Positions 34,695 through 43,665 are shown, counted from the first letter of the stretch. The stretch: 64,000 nt of DNA from Actinoplanes sp. NBC_00393 (GCF_036053395.1 NZ_CP107942.1:10158001-10222000); one strand, 5' to 3'. A program made the numbers and translations. The notes: generated from the sequence alone by a model not told the origin.

Positions 34695-36409
34695 CCCGCG
34701 CCACCTCCCGTCGGTGCCGTCGCGTAAGCGGCCGGGCCGTGTTCGCCGTCCAAGGGCTGCAGTTCGGCGCCGGCCCGGCGGACGCCCTCGAGCAGCACCC
34801 GGTCCAGGGCGGCGAGGTCGGCGTCCGGGCGGGTGGCCAGCCGGATGAACGCGCGGATCGCCACGTCGTTCCCAGCGCCGGCAGTCAGCACCAGGGCCAC
34901 GCTGGTCTGCGCGGCCGGGGCGGTCGCTGCCCAGGCGAAGAGCGAGCCGATCTCGGTGGCCGACGCCGGCCAGGTCTTCAACCAGTAGGTCCGGTGCACC
35001 AGCCGCGCCGACCGCCAGTGCGTCCACGTCTCGTCCAGGCCGGCGCTCTCGCCCGGCGGCGGGGCCTCCACGTCGCAGGACCGGGCCAGCAACGTCAGGA
35101 GCTCCTCGGCGTCCAGCACGCGGCCGGTGATGCCGAGCCGGCGCAGGCCGGTCGCCACCTTGCGGGCCAGGCCGGCCACCAGCTCAGCGGCCGCCTCCGG
35201 GTCGGCGGTGTGGTCCAGCAGGGCTTCAGCCAGGGTACGGGCATCGACCCGCACACTGATCGACGACTCCCGGTGCGCGGGGACCGGGGCCGGGCTGACC
35301 GCCTCCACCAACTGCCGGTACGACGACCCGGCCGGCGAAGCCGGATGCACGTCGGGGCTCGGCGCCGGGACGGTGTGGGTGACCAGTTCCAGCACCACGC
35401 CGGGCTGCTCGGTGGCGGCGAGCATGCCGATCAGCGCGTCCAACGGGATCGGCGGGGAATCGGTGTGCACCGGGGTGGCCGGCTGCAACCCGACCACGCT
35501 GAACCAGCCCGCCTCGTCCCGCGCCACCCCGACCGCGGGCCCGCCCTCTTCCGCGGCGGCGATGTCGCGAACGGTGAGCCCGGGCGCCACGGTCCGCAGG
35601 GCAGCCAGGACCGGGCCGGCGCGGGTGTCCAGCCGGGCAGTACGCCGGCGGCGATGATCCCGGGCGACCTGCCGATGCTCCAGCCACCACCGCTGCTGCC
35701 GGCGGGCGAAGAAGACCAGAAGAAGGGCTGCCGCACCCGACCCGACGATCACGGCCGGCAGCGGACCCTGCAGGGCGGCGGCGATCACCGCCAGCACGGA
35801 GGCCTCCGCGACCAGGATCTGGGCCAGACTCAACGGCCCGAGATACCCGCGCCGGGGCACGGCGCGCACGGTCGCCTCCGACCCCACCGGCGGCCCCTGC
35901 CGGCCAACCGGACGTCGCGGCGGCCCGGGCGGCGGCGGTCCAGCGGGCGGAAGCGGTCCAGCAGCCATTCCGGGCGGCGGCCGCCCCCCGGCCCGGCGGA
36001 TCGGCACCGCAGCAGCGGTAGCGGTAGAGCGCCCAGCCCCAGCCTGCTGCGGCACCTCAGCCGGCCCCTGCAATGCCGGCGCCTGCACGCCGGGCGGCTC
36101 CTGCCCCCAGGGCCCGCTCTGCATCCCGGCCGGTTCCTGCCCCCAGGGCGCACCGTGCATCCCGGCCGGCTCCGGCCCCCAGGGCGCACCCTGCCCGCCG
36201 GGACCGACTTGCAGCGTGGGCAGGCCCTGAATCTCGGCATCGGGTGGGGCCTGCATGCCCGGTGGCCCGTGTTCCCAGGGCGCGCCCGGTGTCCCGGGGC
36301 CGGCTCGCATCGCGGGAGGGGTTGGCGGGTTGTGGCTGGGCGGTGCGTTGTGCTGGCCGGGCAGGTCGGTGTTGTGTGCCGGGCCTGGATAGCTCTCACC
36401 CCGATGCAC
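34691..36409 (-). CDS. eccE: Type VII secretion protein EccE
   Basis: 572 residues from a GTG with GGGGGAGG upstream. The first 190 residues are Pro/Gly-rich with a repeated GPWGQEPAGM-type unit, an extension not found in mycobacterial EccE. Then come two transmembrane helices (about 197-236) and a soluble C-terminal domain with WFSVVGLQP and WTHWRSARLVHRTYWLKTWP, which match EccE. EccE is the peripheral membrane subunit of the ESX core complex. It is followed by an overlapping T7SS gene and preceded, 45 bp upstream, by the EccA-like gene. Confidence 0.85.
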   Translation of the reverse strand: MHRGESYPGPAHNTDLPGQHNAPPSHNPPTPPAMRAGPGTPGAPWEHGPPGMQAPPDAEIQGLPTLQVGPGGQGAPWGPEPAGMHGAPWGQEPAGMQSGPWGQEPPGVQAPALQGPAEVPQQAGAGRSTATAAAVPIRRAGGRPPPGMAAGPLPPAGPPPPGPPRRPVGRQGPPVGSEATVRAVPRRGYLGPLSLAQILVAEASVLAVIAAALQGPLPAVIVGSGAAALLLVFFARRQQRWWLEHRQVARDHRRRRTARLDTRAGPVLAALRTVAPGLTVRDIAAAEEGGPAVGVARDEAGWFSVVGLQPATPVHTDSPPIPLDALIGMLAATEQPGVVLELVTHTVPAPSPDVHPASPAGSSYRQLVEAVSPAPVPAHRESSISVRVDARTLAEALLDHTADPEAAAELVAGLARKVATGLRRLGITGRVLDAEELLTLLARSCDVEAPPPGESAGLDETWTHWRSARLVHRTYWLKTWPASATEIGSLFAWAATAPAAQTSVALVLTAGAGNDVAIRAFIRLATRPDADLAALDRVLLEGVRRAGAELQPLDGEHGPAAYATAPTGGGAG

Positions 36410-36454
36410 CGGTCGCCTCCCCCGACGGTCCGTAGTGGACCCACTCTAGTTGCG

Positions 36455-38110
36455 TCACCGGACCACCGCTCGCAGGTCGTCGAGCATCAGGGTTCGCAGG
36501 TCGTCTCGGCTGGGCATTCTGCCCATCGCGCGGAGGCGGCCGGACTGGGCCTTGCGCATGCCTTCCAGCAGCTTGCGGGCCTCGCGGGCGTTGCCGAAGT
36601 TGCGATCCCGTTCGAGCCGGGAGAAATGTTCGTGCAGGGCCGCGGAGAGGCCGGCGGCGAAGACGTAGTCGTCGTTGCGGGCGATGCGATCGGCGATCAT
36701 CACCAGTTCGTCGGGGCCGTAGTTCTCGAACTCCATGGTCTTGGCGAAGCGGGAGGCCAGGCCGGAGTTGGCGTCCAGGAAGTCGGCCATCTCCTTGGTG
36801 TAGCCGGCCACGATCACGGCGACCTGGTCACGGTGGTCCTCCATGAGCTTGACCAGGGTGTCGATGGCCTCCTGGCCGAAGTCTGCCGCGGCGCCGCCGG
36901 CCCGGGCCAACGTGTACGCCTCGTCGATGAAGAGCACGCCGCCCATCGCGTCCTCGAAGACCGAGGTGGTCTTCTCCGCGGTGTGCCCGATGTACTGCCC
37001 GACGAGGTCGCGCCGGGAGACCTCGCGGAACCGGCCGTTCGGCAGCACGCCCAGCGCCTTCAGCAACTGGCCGTAGATGCGGGCGACGGTCGTCTTACCG
37101 GTGCCGGGAGCGCCGGTGAAGATCAGATGGTGGCTGACCGCGCCCACGGACAGGCCGGCGCTGCGCCGCCACTCGTTCACCTGGATCTCGTCGATCAGCG
37201 CGCGGACCTCGCCTTTCACGCCGGCCAGGCCGATCATCGAGTCCAGTTCGGTCAGCAGCCGCTCCACCTCGGCGGCGTCCTGCGCGGTGGCGGCCGCGAC
37301 ACCGGCCTGGGGGAGACCGCCGCTCTCGCTCAACGTGACCGTGGCCTGCGCGGACGGGTCGACGTGGACGGCCGGGTCGGCGGTCTGCTCGACCCGGCAC
37401 TGCTCGACGACGGCGGTGCAGCCTGGCCCGATCACGATGCCGGAGCCCGCCGTCTGGTGCACCCAGGTCTCCACGATGCGCGGGGTGCTGCCGTGCGCCA
37501 CGACGATGCCCGCGTCGCCGGTGCCGGAGACGTCGCAGCGCTCGATCGTCGGACGGCCGGACTGGTAGATGTAGATCCCCCGATAGCCGCACTCGGCCAC
37601 GGTGGTGCCGCGCAGGGTCGGATCGGCGCCGAGCCGCACGATCACCCCGTCGTCGGTGACCCCGCGGACCTCGCTGGCCTCGACCGTCCCGCCGGCGTCG
37701 GAGAAGACGAAACCGTGCTGGCCGCGGATCACCCGGACCTCGCCGGCGTCGACCACGGCGCCGTCGCTGGCCTGGACGCCCGCGCCGTACCCCGCGGAGA
37801 GCTCGCACCTGCGCAGCCGCAACCGGCCGCCGGCCACGGTGACCGCCGGATAGTCGCCGGAGACCAGCGCCAGACCTTCGACGGCGACCTCGCCCGCGGT
37901 CATCGCCAGCGCCGGCCCGTCCAGCCCGGTCGCGTCCACGATCGCCGAGCCCGGATCGCCGGCCGCGCGCACGGTCAGCCGGCGGCTGCCCAGCTCGATC
38001 CGCTCCTGGTAGGTGCCGGGCGCCAGGGTCACGACCGCGCCGTCGGGTGCGACCTCCAGAGCGTCACGCAGCGTCGGATAGGTGCCGGGGACCGCCAAGG
38101 TGCTGACCAC
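36455..38110 (-). CDS. Beta-helix domain fused to EccA/CbxX-type AAA ATPase
   Basis: 551 residues from a GTG with GAAGGAG upstream. Residues 1-265 are a right-handed parallel beta-helix of pectate-lyase type (GTYPTLRDALEVAPDGAVVTLAPGTY, then repeats such as GIYIYQSGRPTIERCDVSGTGDAGIVV). Residues 280-551 are a CbxX/CfqX AAA domain: Walker A GAPGTGKT, Walker B GGVLFIDEAYTLA and the Arg-finger region SGLASRFAKTMEF. This AAA type is that of EccA, the cytoplasmic ESX ATPase, where the N-terminal domain is TPR-like; here a beta-helix replaces it. It probably leads the eccA-eccE-33066 operon. Confidence 0.85.
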   Translation of the reverse strand: MVSTLAVPGTYPTLRDALEVAPDGAVVTLAPGTYQERIELGSRRLTVRAAGDPGSAIVDATGLDGPALAMTAGEVAVEGLALVSGDYPAVTVAGGRLRLRRCELSAGYGAGVQASDGAVVDAGEVRVIRGQHGFVFSDAGGTVEASEVRGVTDDGVIVRLGADPTLRGTTVAECGYRGIYIYQSGRPTIERCDVSGTGDAGIVVAHGSTPRIVETWVHQTAGSGIVIGPGCTAVVEQCRVEQTADPAVHVDPSAQATVTLSESGGLPQAGVAAATAQDAAEVERLLTELDSMIGLAGVKGEVRALIDEIQVNEWRRSAGLSVGAVSHHLIFTGAPGTGKTTVARIYGQLLKALGVLPNGRFREVSRRDLVGQYIGHTAEKTTSVFEDAMGGVLFIDEAYTLARAGGAAADFGQEAIDTLVKLMEDHRDQVAVIVAGYTKEMADFLDANSGLASRFAKTMEFENYGPDELVMIADRIARNDDYVFAAGLSAALHEHFSRLERDRNFGNAREARKLLEGMRKAQSGRLRAMGRMPSRDDLRTLMLDDLRAVVR

Positions 38111-38213
38111 GAGCGGGACTCCTTCGCGCGTGCGAGCCGGAAGGGCGTAGACCCGAGGCTATCGCTCCGCGCAGATCATGGAGGTACCCGTCGATGAACT
38201 CCGGTGACATGGC

Positions 38214-38246
38214 ACGAGCCGGCGCCGCGGTGCGGCGCCGGCTCGT
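38214..38246. terminator. Perfect 15-bp hairpin with 3-nt loop
   Basis: ACGAGCCGGCGCCGC and GCGGCGCCGGCTCGT flank GGT. It lies in the 261-bp gap between the AAA gene start and the DUF4191 stop, both on the minus strand, 126 bp past the DUF4191 stop. It has no T-tract, but it is the likely end of the DUF4191 transcript. Confidence 0.6.
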
Positions 38247-38371
38247 CAAGGCCGGGACGTGCTTAAGCCCGGCGGCGGCGTTTCGGCCTCGACCCGGCAC
38301 CCAGCGTGCCGGGCGCGGGCGGGACGGGCTGATTCGGCGGGGGAGGTGTAGCTCGTACCCCACCTGGGTTG

Positions 38372-39064
38372 TCAGCGGGGGCGCTGCTGGCGGAACGCGC
38401 CCTTGCTGGGCCGCATGTTCTTGGGGATCGCGCCCTTCGGCATCTGCGGGCGTGACATCAGCGCGCCGAGGCGTTTGTCGAGGGCATTGACGTCCTTGCC
38501 GGTGAGGTTGCGCGGCAGGCGCAGCATCGTGGAACGCAGCTTGCGGACCGGGAGCTGGCCCTCCTCGGAGCCGATCACGTAGTCGTAGAGCGGCGCGTTG
38601 CCGATGACCTTGGAGAGGCGCTTCTTCTCCTGGCCGAGCAGGCCGCGGACGCGCTGCGGGTCGCCCTCGGCGAGGAGGATGACGCCGGGCCGGCCGATCA
38701 CCACGTGCACCATGTCGAACTGCGTGGTGGAGCTGGCCGCGGCACGCACCCGCCAGTCGCCGCGCATGTTCTCCATCAGGGAGGCGGCGGCGCCGGGCTG
38801 GCCCTCCGCCACGTTCATCATCGCGGTGTTGGACCGCAGGTTGAGCACGATCAGCACGGCCAGCAGCGTGAACAGGATGCCGACCGGGATCCAGAGCAGG
38901 CCCCAGCCCAGGAGCACGGCCAGCACGGTGAGCGCCACCGGGATCGCCACCGCCGCGATGACCAGCGGGACGAACCACTTGTCCTGCTTCGCCGTGAACG
39001 CGAACACCTGGCCGATCTGCTTCAGGCGCTCGCGGAACGACACCTTCTCCTGGGGTTTTGCCAT
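38372..39064 (-). CDS. DUF4191 domain-containing membrane protein
   Basis: 230 residues. The start KVSFRERLKQIGQVFAFTAKQDKWFVPLV, two transmembrane helices near 30-75, and the NVAEGQPGAAASLMENMRGDWRV segment are the DUF4191 pattern; the C-terminal half is soluble and basic. DUF4191 is conserved across actinobacteria, commonly near lipA/lipB, which in this window lie 8 kb away. The function is unknown. Confidence 0.85.
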   Translation of the reverse strand: MAKPQEKVSFRERLKQIGQVFAFTAKQDKWFVPLVIAAVAIPVALTVLAVLLGWGLLWIPVGILFTLLAVLIVLNLRSNTAMMNVAEGQPGAAASLMENMRGDWRVRAAASSTTQFDMVHVVIGRPGVILLAEGDPQRVRGLLGQEKKRLSKVIGNAPLYDYVIGSEEGQLPVRKLRSTMLRLPRNLTGKDVNALDKRLGALMSRPQMPKGAIPKNMRPSKGAFRQQRPR

Positions 39065-39214
39065 AGCCGCAAAGTGTAGTGGGGCTCAGGTACCTTACGG
39101 CGTCCCGGGGACCTCAGGAGTCCTCGAAGTAAGGCAGTCTCCCGATGCCCGGGTGCCGCCTTCGCGCGAAGAGTCATCGGTGCAAGAGCCGAACGATTCG
39201 CGAGGAGCACCGAA

Positions 39215-39397
39215 ATGATCCCCTTCACCAGCCCCGAGTTCCAGCTCGAGCTGATCCAGTCGCACACCGACGAACTGATCCGCCAGGCCGACGACGACCG
39301 GCGTGCCCGGCAGGCCTCCTCCCGGCGCGAACGCCGCGCCGGACGGTGGCCGACGATACGCCGGGCGGCCCGTCCGGCACGCCGTTTCGCATCGTGA
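39215..39397 (+). CDS. Small basic hypothetical protein
   Basis: 60 residues; the ATG is preceded by GAGGAG at 39202-39207, a good ribosome site. The N-terminal helix FQLELIQSHTDELIRQADDDRRARQA is amphipathic and acidic/basic, and the C-terminus is Arg-rich (RRERRAGRWPTIRRAARPARRF). There is no signal or membrane segment. I do not know the family; the start and composition look like a real small gene. It ends 44 bp before the LuxR-family regulator on the same strand and may be its leader gene. Confidence 0.6.
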   Translation: MIPFTSPEFQLELIQSHTDELIRQADDDRRARQASSRRERRAGRWPTIRRAARPARRFAS

Positions 39398-39441
39398 TCG
39401 GGCCGGAAATTCTGTCGTACCCGCGTGGCATGCTCGACCTC

Positions 39442-42258
39442 ATGACGGTGAGCGCCCACAGCACGGTTCTGGTCGGCCGGGAGGCCGACCTGGCCACGCT
39501 GCACGAGGCGCTGAAACGGGTCCGCGGGGCGGAGCTGTCGGCCGTGCTGGTCGGCGGCGAGGCGGGGGTCGGCAAGACGCGGCTCGTCGAGGAGTTCGGC
39601 CGGTCGCTGGCCGGTGAGCCGGTTCGGGTGCTCACCGGCCAGTGCCTGGAGCTCGGTGAGGAGGGCCTGCCCTTCGCGCCGTTCGCGGCCGCGCTGCGCG
39701 AGCTGGTCCGGCGGGAGGGCCGGGCCGTCTTCGACGGGCGCGAGGCGGAGTTCGCCCGGTTGCTGCCCGAGCTGGGGCCGCCGGAGTTCGGCGAGGCCCG
39801 CCGCGGTCACCTGTTCGACCTGGTCGGGTCGCTGTTCGCCCGGCTCGGCGAAGACCAGCCGGTGGTCCTGGTGATCGAGGACCTGCACTGGGCCGACCGG
39901 TCGACCCGTGACCTGATCGGTTTCCTGCTGCGCGCGGCCCGGGTGCCCAACCTGTTGCTGCTCGCCACCTTCCGCACCGACGAGTTGCACCGCGGGCACC
40001 CGTTGCGGCCGTTCCTGGCCGAGCTGGAGCGGGTTCGCGGTGTGCAGCGGCTCGAGGTCGACCGCCTCGACCGTGACGGCACGGCTGAGCTGCTGGGCCA
40101 CCTGCTCGGCGCCGAGCCCGACGTGCGGACTGTCGATGCGGTCAGCGAGCGGGCGCAGGGCATTCCGTTCTTCATCGAGCAGTTCGCCGGCTCCGGTGAT
40201 CCGCGCTGCGGCGACATTCCGGAGACCCTGCGCGACCTGCTGCTCTCCCGGGTCGACCTGCTGCCCGACGCCGCGCAGCGGGTGCTGCGGGTGGCCGCGG
40301 TGGGCGGCACCAGCTTCGGTCACGACCTGCTGGTCCGAGTCGCCGGGGTGGACGACGCGGCCCTCGAGTCCGCGCTGCGGGCCGCCGTCACCGCTCAGTT
40401 GATCGTGGTCGACCCCGACGGGGGCTACGAGTTCCGGCACGCGCTGGTTCGCGAGGCGGTGCACGACGACCTGCTGCCCGGCGAGCACGCCCGCCTGCAC
40501 GCCCGGTTCGCGGAGGCGATCGAGGCCGAGCCGCACCTGATCGGCACCGACCGGGCGCCCGTCGAGATCGCCCACCACTGGCACGCCGCCCACGACCATC
40601 CGCGTGCGCTGGTCACCGCCCGGCGTGCCGCCGACGACGCCGGCCGACGGTATGCGTATGCGGAGCAGGCCCGTCTGCTCGACCGGGTGCTCGAGCTCTG
40701 GGAGCAGGTGCCTGACGCGGCCACCCTGCTCGACACCACACACTTCGACCTGCTGGAGGAGGCGGCGCTCGCCGCGATCGACTCCGGTGAGCACATGCGG
40801 GCGCTCAGTCTGACCCGGGCGGCGCTCGGCGACCTGGACTGCGACGCGGAGCCGCTGCGGGCGGCCCGGCTGCTGATCCGGCGGGCCAAACTGCTGCGCA
40901 ACGCGGGCAAGAGCGACGGGTCGGCGGAGGCCCACGAGGCGTACAGGTTGCTCGGCACGGTCCCGCGCGACCAGGCCTGGCTGCGACTGCTCGGTGACGT
41001 GGCCTACGTGTGGTCCGGCATCGACGGCGACGTGGCCGGCCGGATCGCGCAGGAGGTCAAGGACGCCGCCGCCGACCTGGGCGACGACGCCGCGCAGGTG
41101 AGTGCGGAGATCATCTTCGGCAAGGCCTGCGGCGGGCGGCTCCCCGCCGAGGAGGCGCTGCCGATGATGTGGCGGGCGGTGGAGCGGGCGCGGGCCTCCG
41201 GTGACCTGCAGAGCTTCGCGCACGGCCTGGTCAACATCTCCGACTCGCTCTTCGAGCTGGGGGACTACCAGGAGTCCGCGGCGGCCGCCGCCGAGGGTGT
41301 GCCGCACGCGGACCGGGTCGGTGTCAGCCGGACGACGGGCGTCTACCTGCTGGCCAACCATGCCGAGGCGCTGATGGCGCTGGGCCGGTGGGACGAGGCC
41401 GACGCCCTGCTCGCCGCGGCGGCCCGGCAGGACCCGCCCGGCACCCTGGCCGTCCCGTGGCTGCGCCTGCGCGCCCGGATCCGGCTCGCCCGCGGACATG
41501 AGGGGGCGGACGCGCTGGTCAGCCGCGGGACAGGGTTTCTCGGCAAACCGTTCCTCACCGCGGAGACGCGGGTGTCACTGCTGGAGTTGCGGATCCTGGC
41601 GAGCCGGGCCGCGGGAGACGAGGCCGCCGCCCGGAACATCGCACGGACCGCCGTGCAGGATCGGGGGATCCGGGAGCGGCCTCGTTATGGGTGGGCGTTG
41701 CTCACCGCCGCGGCCCGGGTCCTTCCCGGCCCGGAGATCCGTGCGCTCGCGGCCGAGCTCCCCCAGCGCTATCCGGCTGAGCGCGCCTGCGCGGCCGAGA
41801 TCGCTGCGCTGCTCGACGGCGGAGCAGAGCGGTGGCGGGCGGCGGTCGAGGCTTGGCGGGTTGATGGGCAGCCCTATCAGCTGGCGGTGGTCCTGCTCGG
41901 GTTCGCCGAGGCGGTCGCTGCCGACCGGGCGGCGGCGGGGGAGGCGATCGCTGAGTCGATGGCCATTGCCACCAGCCTGGGTGCTGTTCCGCTGATCGAG
42001 GCTGCGGAGGTGCTGGCCCGACGTCTGGGGGTGCGGGGGTCAGCGGTTGCGGCTGGGACTGAGGTGCTTACTGCCCGGGAGCGGGAGGTGCTGCGGTTGG
42101 TGGCTGAGGGGCAGAGCAACAGCCGGATCGCTCAGCGGTTGTTCATTTCGCCTAAGACGGCGAGTGTGCATGTTTCGCGGATCATTGCGAAGCTTTCGGT
42201 GAGTAATCGGGTGGAGGCTGCGGCGGTTGCGCATCGGTTGGGCTTGCTGAACGAGTAG
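39442..42258 (+). CDS. Large LuxR-family ATP-binding regulator (LAL type)
   Basis: 938 residues from ATG 39442 (an ATG at 39430 adds four). An N-terminal AAA-type domain has Walker A GGEAGVGKTRLVEEF near residue 36 and Walker B VVLVIEDLHWADRSTRDL near 140. The middle is a helical TPR-like region. The C-terminal 60 residues are a LuxR HTH (LTAREREVLRLVAEGQSNSRIAQRLFISPKTASVHVSRIIAKL). LAL regulators, like MalT, sense a ligand through the repeat region and activate transcription. The targets and ligand are unknown; the neighbouring genes give no clue. Confidence 0.92.
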   Translation: MTVSAHSTVLVGREADLATLHEALKRVRGAELSAVLVGGEAGVGKTRLVEEFGRSLAGEPVRVLTGQCLELGEEGLPFAPFAAALRELVRREGRAVFDGREAEFARLLPELGPPEFGEARRGHLFDLVGSLFARLGEDQPVVLVIEDLHWADRSTRDLIGFLLRAARVPNLLLLATFRTDELHRGHPLRPFLAELERVRGVQRLEVDRLDRDGTAELLGHLLGAEPDVRTVDAVSERAQGIPFFIEQFAGSGDPRCGDIPETLRDLLLSRVDLLPDAAQRVLRVAAVGGTSFGHDLLVRVAGVDDAALESALRAAVTAQLIVVDPDGGYEFRHALVREAVHDDLLPGEHARLHARFAEAIEAEPHLIGTDRAPVEIAHHWHAAHDHPRALVTARRAADDAGRRYAYAEQARLLDRVLELWEQVPDAATLLDTTHFDLLEEAALAAIDSGEHMRALSLTRAALGDLDCDAEPLRAARLLIRRAKLLRNAGKSDGSAEAHEAYRLLGTVPRDQAWLRLLGDVAYVWSGIDGDVAGRIAQEVKDAAADLGDDAAQVSAEIIFGKACGGRLPAEEALPMMWRAVERARASGDLQSFAHGLVNISDSLFELGDYQESAAAAAEGVPHADRVGVSRTTGVYLLANHAEALMALGRWDEADALLAAAARQDPPGTLAVPWLRLRARIRLARGHEGADALVSRGTGFLGKPFLTAETRVSLLELRILASRAAGDEAAARNIARTAVQDRGIRERPRYGWALLTAAARVLPGPEIRALAAELPQRYPAERACAAEIAALLDGGAERWRAAVEAWRVDGQPYQLAVVLLGFAEAVAADRAAAGEAIAESMAIATSLGAVPLIEAAEVLARRLGVRGSAVAAGTEVLTAREREVLRLVAEGQSNSRIAQRLFISPKTASVHVSRIIAKLSVSNRVEAAAVAHRLGLLNE

Positions 42259-42270
42259 CGGCGCGGGTTC

Positions 42271-42297
42271 GGAATGGGCCTATTCCAGGCCCATTCC
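42271..42297 (+). terminator. Hairpin after the LuxR-family gene
   Basis: GGAATGGGCC at 42271-42280 and GGCCCATTCC at 42288-42297 form a perfect 10-bp stem with a 7-nt loop, starting 12 bp after the stop codon. There is no T-tract. It is likely the end of the regulator transcript. Confidence 0.55.
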
Positions 42298-43028
42298 AGG
42301 CCCGTTCCTGACCCGGTCTAGATCGACGTCGAGCAGCGTCTGGCCGGAGTCGGGGCGATCTTGTTGATAGGCGCTTGGTGCGCTGCGGCCGCGTGTGCTG
42401 GCTGTTGTTCTGACGCTGTTTGTTGAGGCTGGAGTTGTTTCTGAAGCCCCTTGAGTGGGTTGGTGCTGGGCTGCCGCGGTGGTTTCGCCGTTGGTAGATC
42501 TTGGGCTTTTGGCCACCGCGGGATGTGGTCGGGAGCCCAAGATCTGCTGATCGAGTGGGGCGGGCGTGTGGGACTGGCGCTCCCGCCACTGCCTTCGCCG
42601 CTACTGCGTTAGCTTTCGTCGCCACTGCCTTGGCCTCAGCCGCCGTCTTGGCCTCAGCCGCTGTCTTGGCCTCAGCCGCCGTCTCGGGCGTCGGCTGCCG
42701 TCTCGGGTTCGGCGGCCGACCACTGCTTCCGATTCCGCCGTCAGGGCCTCAGCCTTCGCAGCTGCCTCGGCCTCTGCCGGCCTCAGCCTTCGCTGCTGCC
42801 TCGGCCTCTGCCAACCTCGGCCTCAGCCGCTGCCCCTACCTCCGCCGTCGCTGCGTGGGCCTTCGCCATCATCGTGGACTCAGCCGCTACCACTGCTCGG
42901 CGGGTACACGGCTGGGTGCTTGGTGGGTGGAAAGGCTAAGAGGAGACGGGTGGGCTCCGATATTGGGGGCCGACTTCCGGTGTGGAAGTTGCACTGTCCG
43001 GCATGTGCCTTTCTCCCCTCGGAGGCCG
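42298..43028. repeat. Noncoding low-complexity stretch with 18-bp repeats
   Basis: No gene is supported here. From about 42628 to 42682 a unit of the form TTGGCCTCAGCCGCCGTC repeats three times at 18-bp spacing, and from about 42730 to 42840 imperfect GCCTTCGC-GCTGCCTCGGCCTC units recur. Read on the minus strand the 18-bp unit would encode AEAKTA, giving an Ala/Lys-rich peptide, but that frame has no start after its upstream stop. The base composition is lower in GC than in neighbouring genes. Confidence 0.55.
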
Positions 43029-43031
43029 ATG

Positions 43032-43259
43032 ATGGATAACGCCCTTGATGTGGCTTACCAGGTTGTCGATGTGTTGTTTGGTCCGGGATCGAGCGTGCCC
43101 TGGTGGGCTTGGGTCGCACCCCTCGTGATGATCTTCGGGCGGCTGATGATGCCGACGCTGGTTCCGCAGGGGGCCGAGTCGGGCTCCGGTTCTGGTTCGG
43201 GCTCCGGTTCCGGAAAGAAAGACAAGAAGGGTAAGAAGGCTAAGAAGGGCAAGAAGTAG
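43032..43259 (+). CDS. Small membrane protein with Ser-Gly linker and poly-lysine tail
   Basis: 75 residues; GGAGG at 43021-43025 precedes ATG 43032 (a second ATG sits at 43029). Residues 1-20 are acidic-helical, and residues 24-45 (VPWWAWVAPLVMIFGRLMMPTL) form a single membrane segment. Then comes a linker of five SG pairs and a tail of 14 residues with ten lysines (KKDKKGKKAKKGKK). This is a membrane anchor with a flexible, strongly cationic arm that could bind nucleic acid, phospholipid or teichoic-type polymers. I know no family for it. Confidence 0.7.
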   Translation: MDNALDVAYQVVDVLFGPGSSVPWWAWVAPLVMIFGRLMMPTLVPQGAESGSGSGSGSGSGKKDKKGKKAKKGKK

Positions 43260-43354
43260 CGTTCCGGAAGCGGTCCGAGCCTGGGGAACCGTGGCAACTT
43301 GGCCGGAGAGTTTGGACCCCGAGCCCGCAGTGATTGGGGGCCCGCAGTGGTTGG

Positions 43355-43462
43355 GCGGCCGACGCCAGCTGAGCGGCCGACGTCAGATGGGCGGCCGACG
43401 CCAGCTGAGCGGCCGACGCCAGCTGAGCGGCCGACGCCAGATGGGCGGCCGACAGCGGCTGA
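43355..43462. repeat. 18-bp tandem repeat array, six copies
   Basis: Units of GCGGCCGACGCCAGCTGA start at 43355, 43373, 43391, 43409, 43427 and 43445. Alternative ends CAGCTGA and CAGATGG occur in no simple order. In two plus frames the array is open and would read RPTPAE or RRQLSG hexapeptides, but no start with a ribosome site serves either frame. It fills part of the 604-bp gap 43260-43863. Confidence 0.85.
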
Positions 43463-43665
43463 TCGACCGCCAGCGGCTGGCCGCGGCCCGCAGTGGCTGA
43501 CCAGACCGGGGTGACCAGCGGAACGTGGCTGGCAGTGCCGGGAGAGGCCGGTGGCCGGACCGTGAGTTGACTGGCCGGGCGGGAAATGGCCGACCGGACC
43601 TGTCGTGGCCGCGGACTTACTGATCGAGCTCGGAACGGATGCAGGGGTCTACGAATGCCGGCCCG

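Noticed and set aside
34079..38197. 1372-codon plus-strand frame
   Set aside because: Spans the antisense of eccE and the AAA gene; no protein family features, and it would contradict well-supported genes.
38194..38490. Plus-strand 98-codon frame containing the 15-bp hairpin
   Set aside because: It runs antisense into DUF4191, has no ribosome site and is dominated by the inverted repeat.
42182..42625. Minus-strand 147-codon frame in the gene-poor region
   Set aside because: It overlaps the LuxR-family gene 3' end, has no ribosome site and shows no family similarity I can name; kept only as low-complexity sequence.
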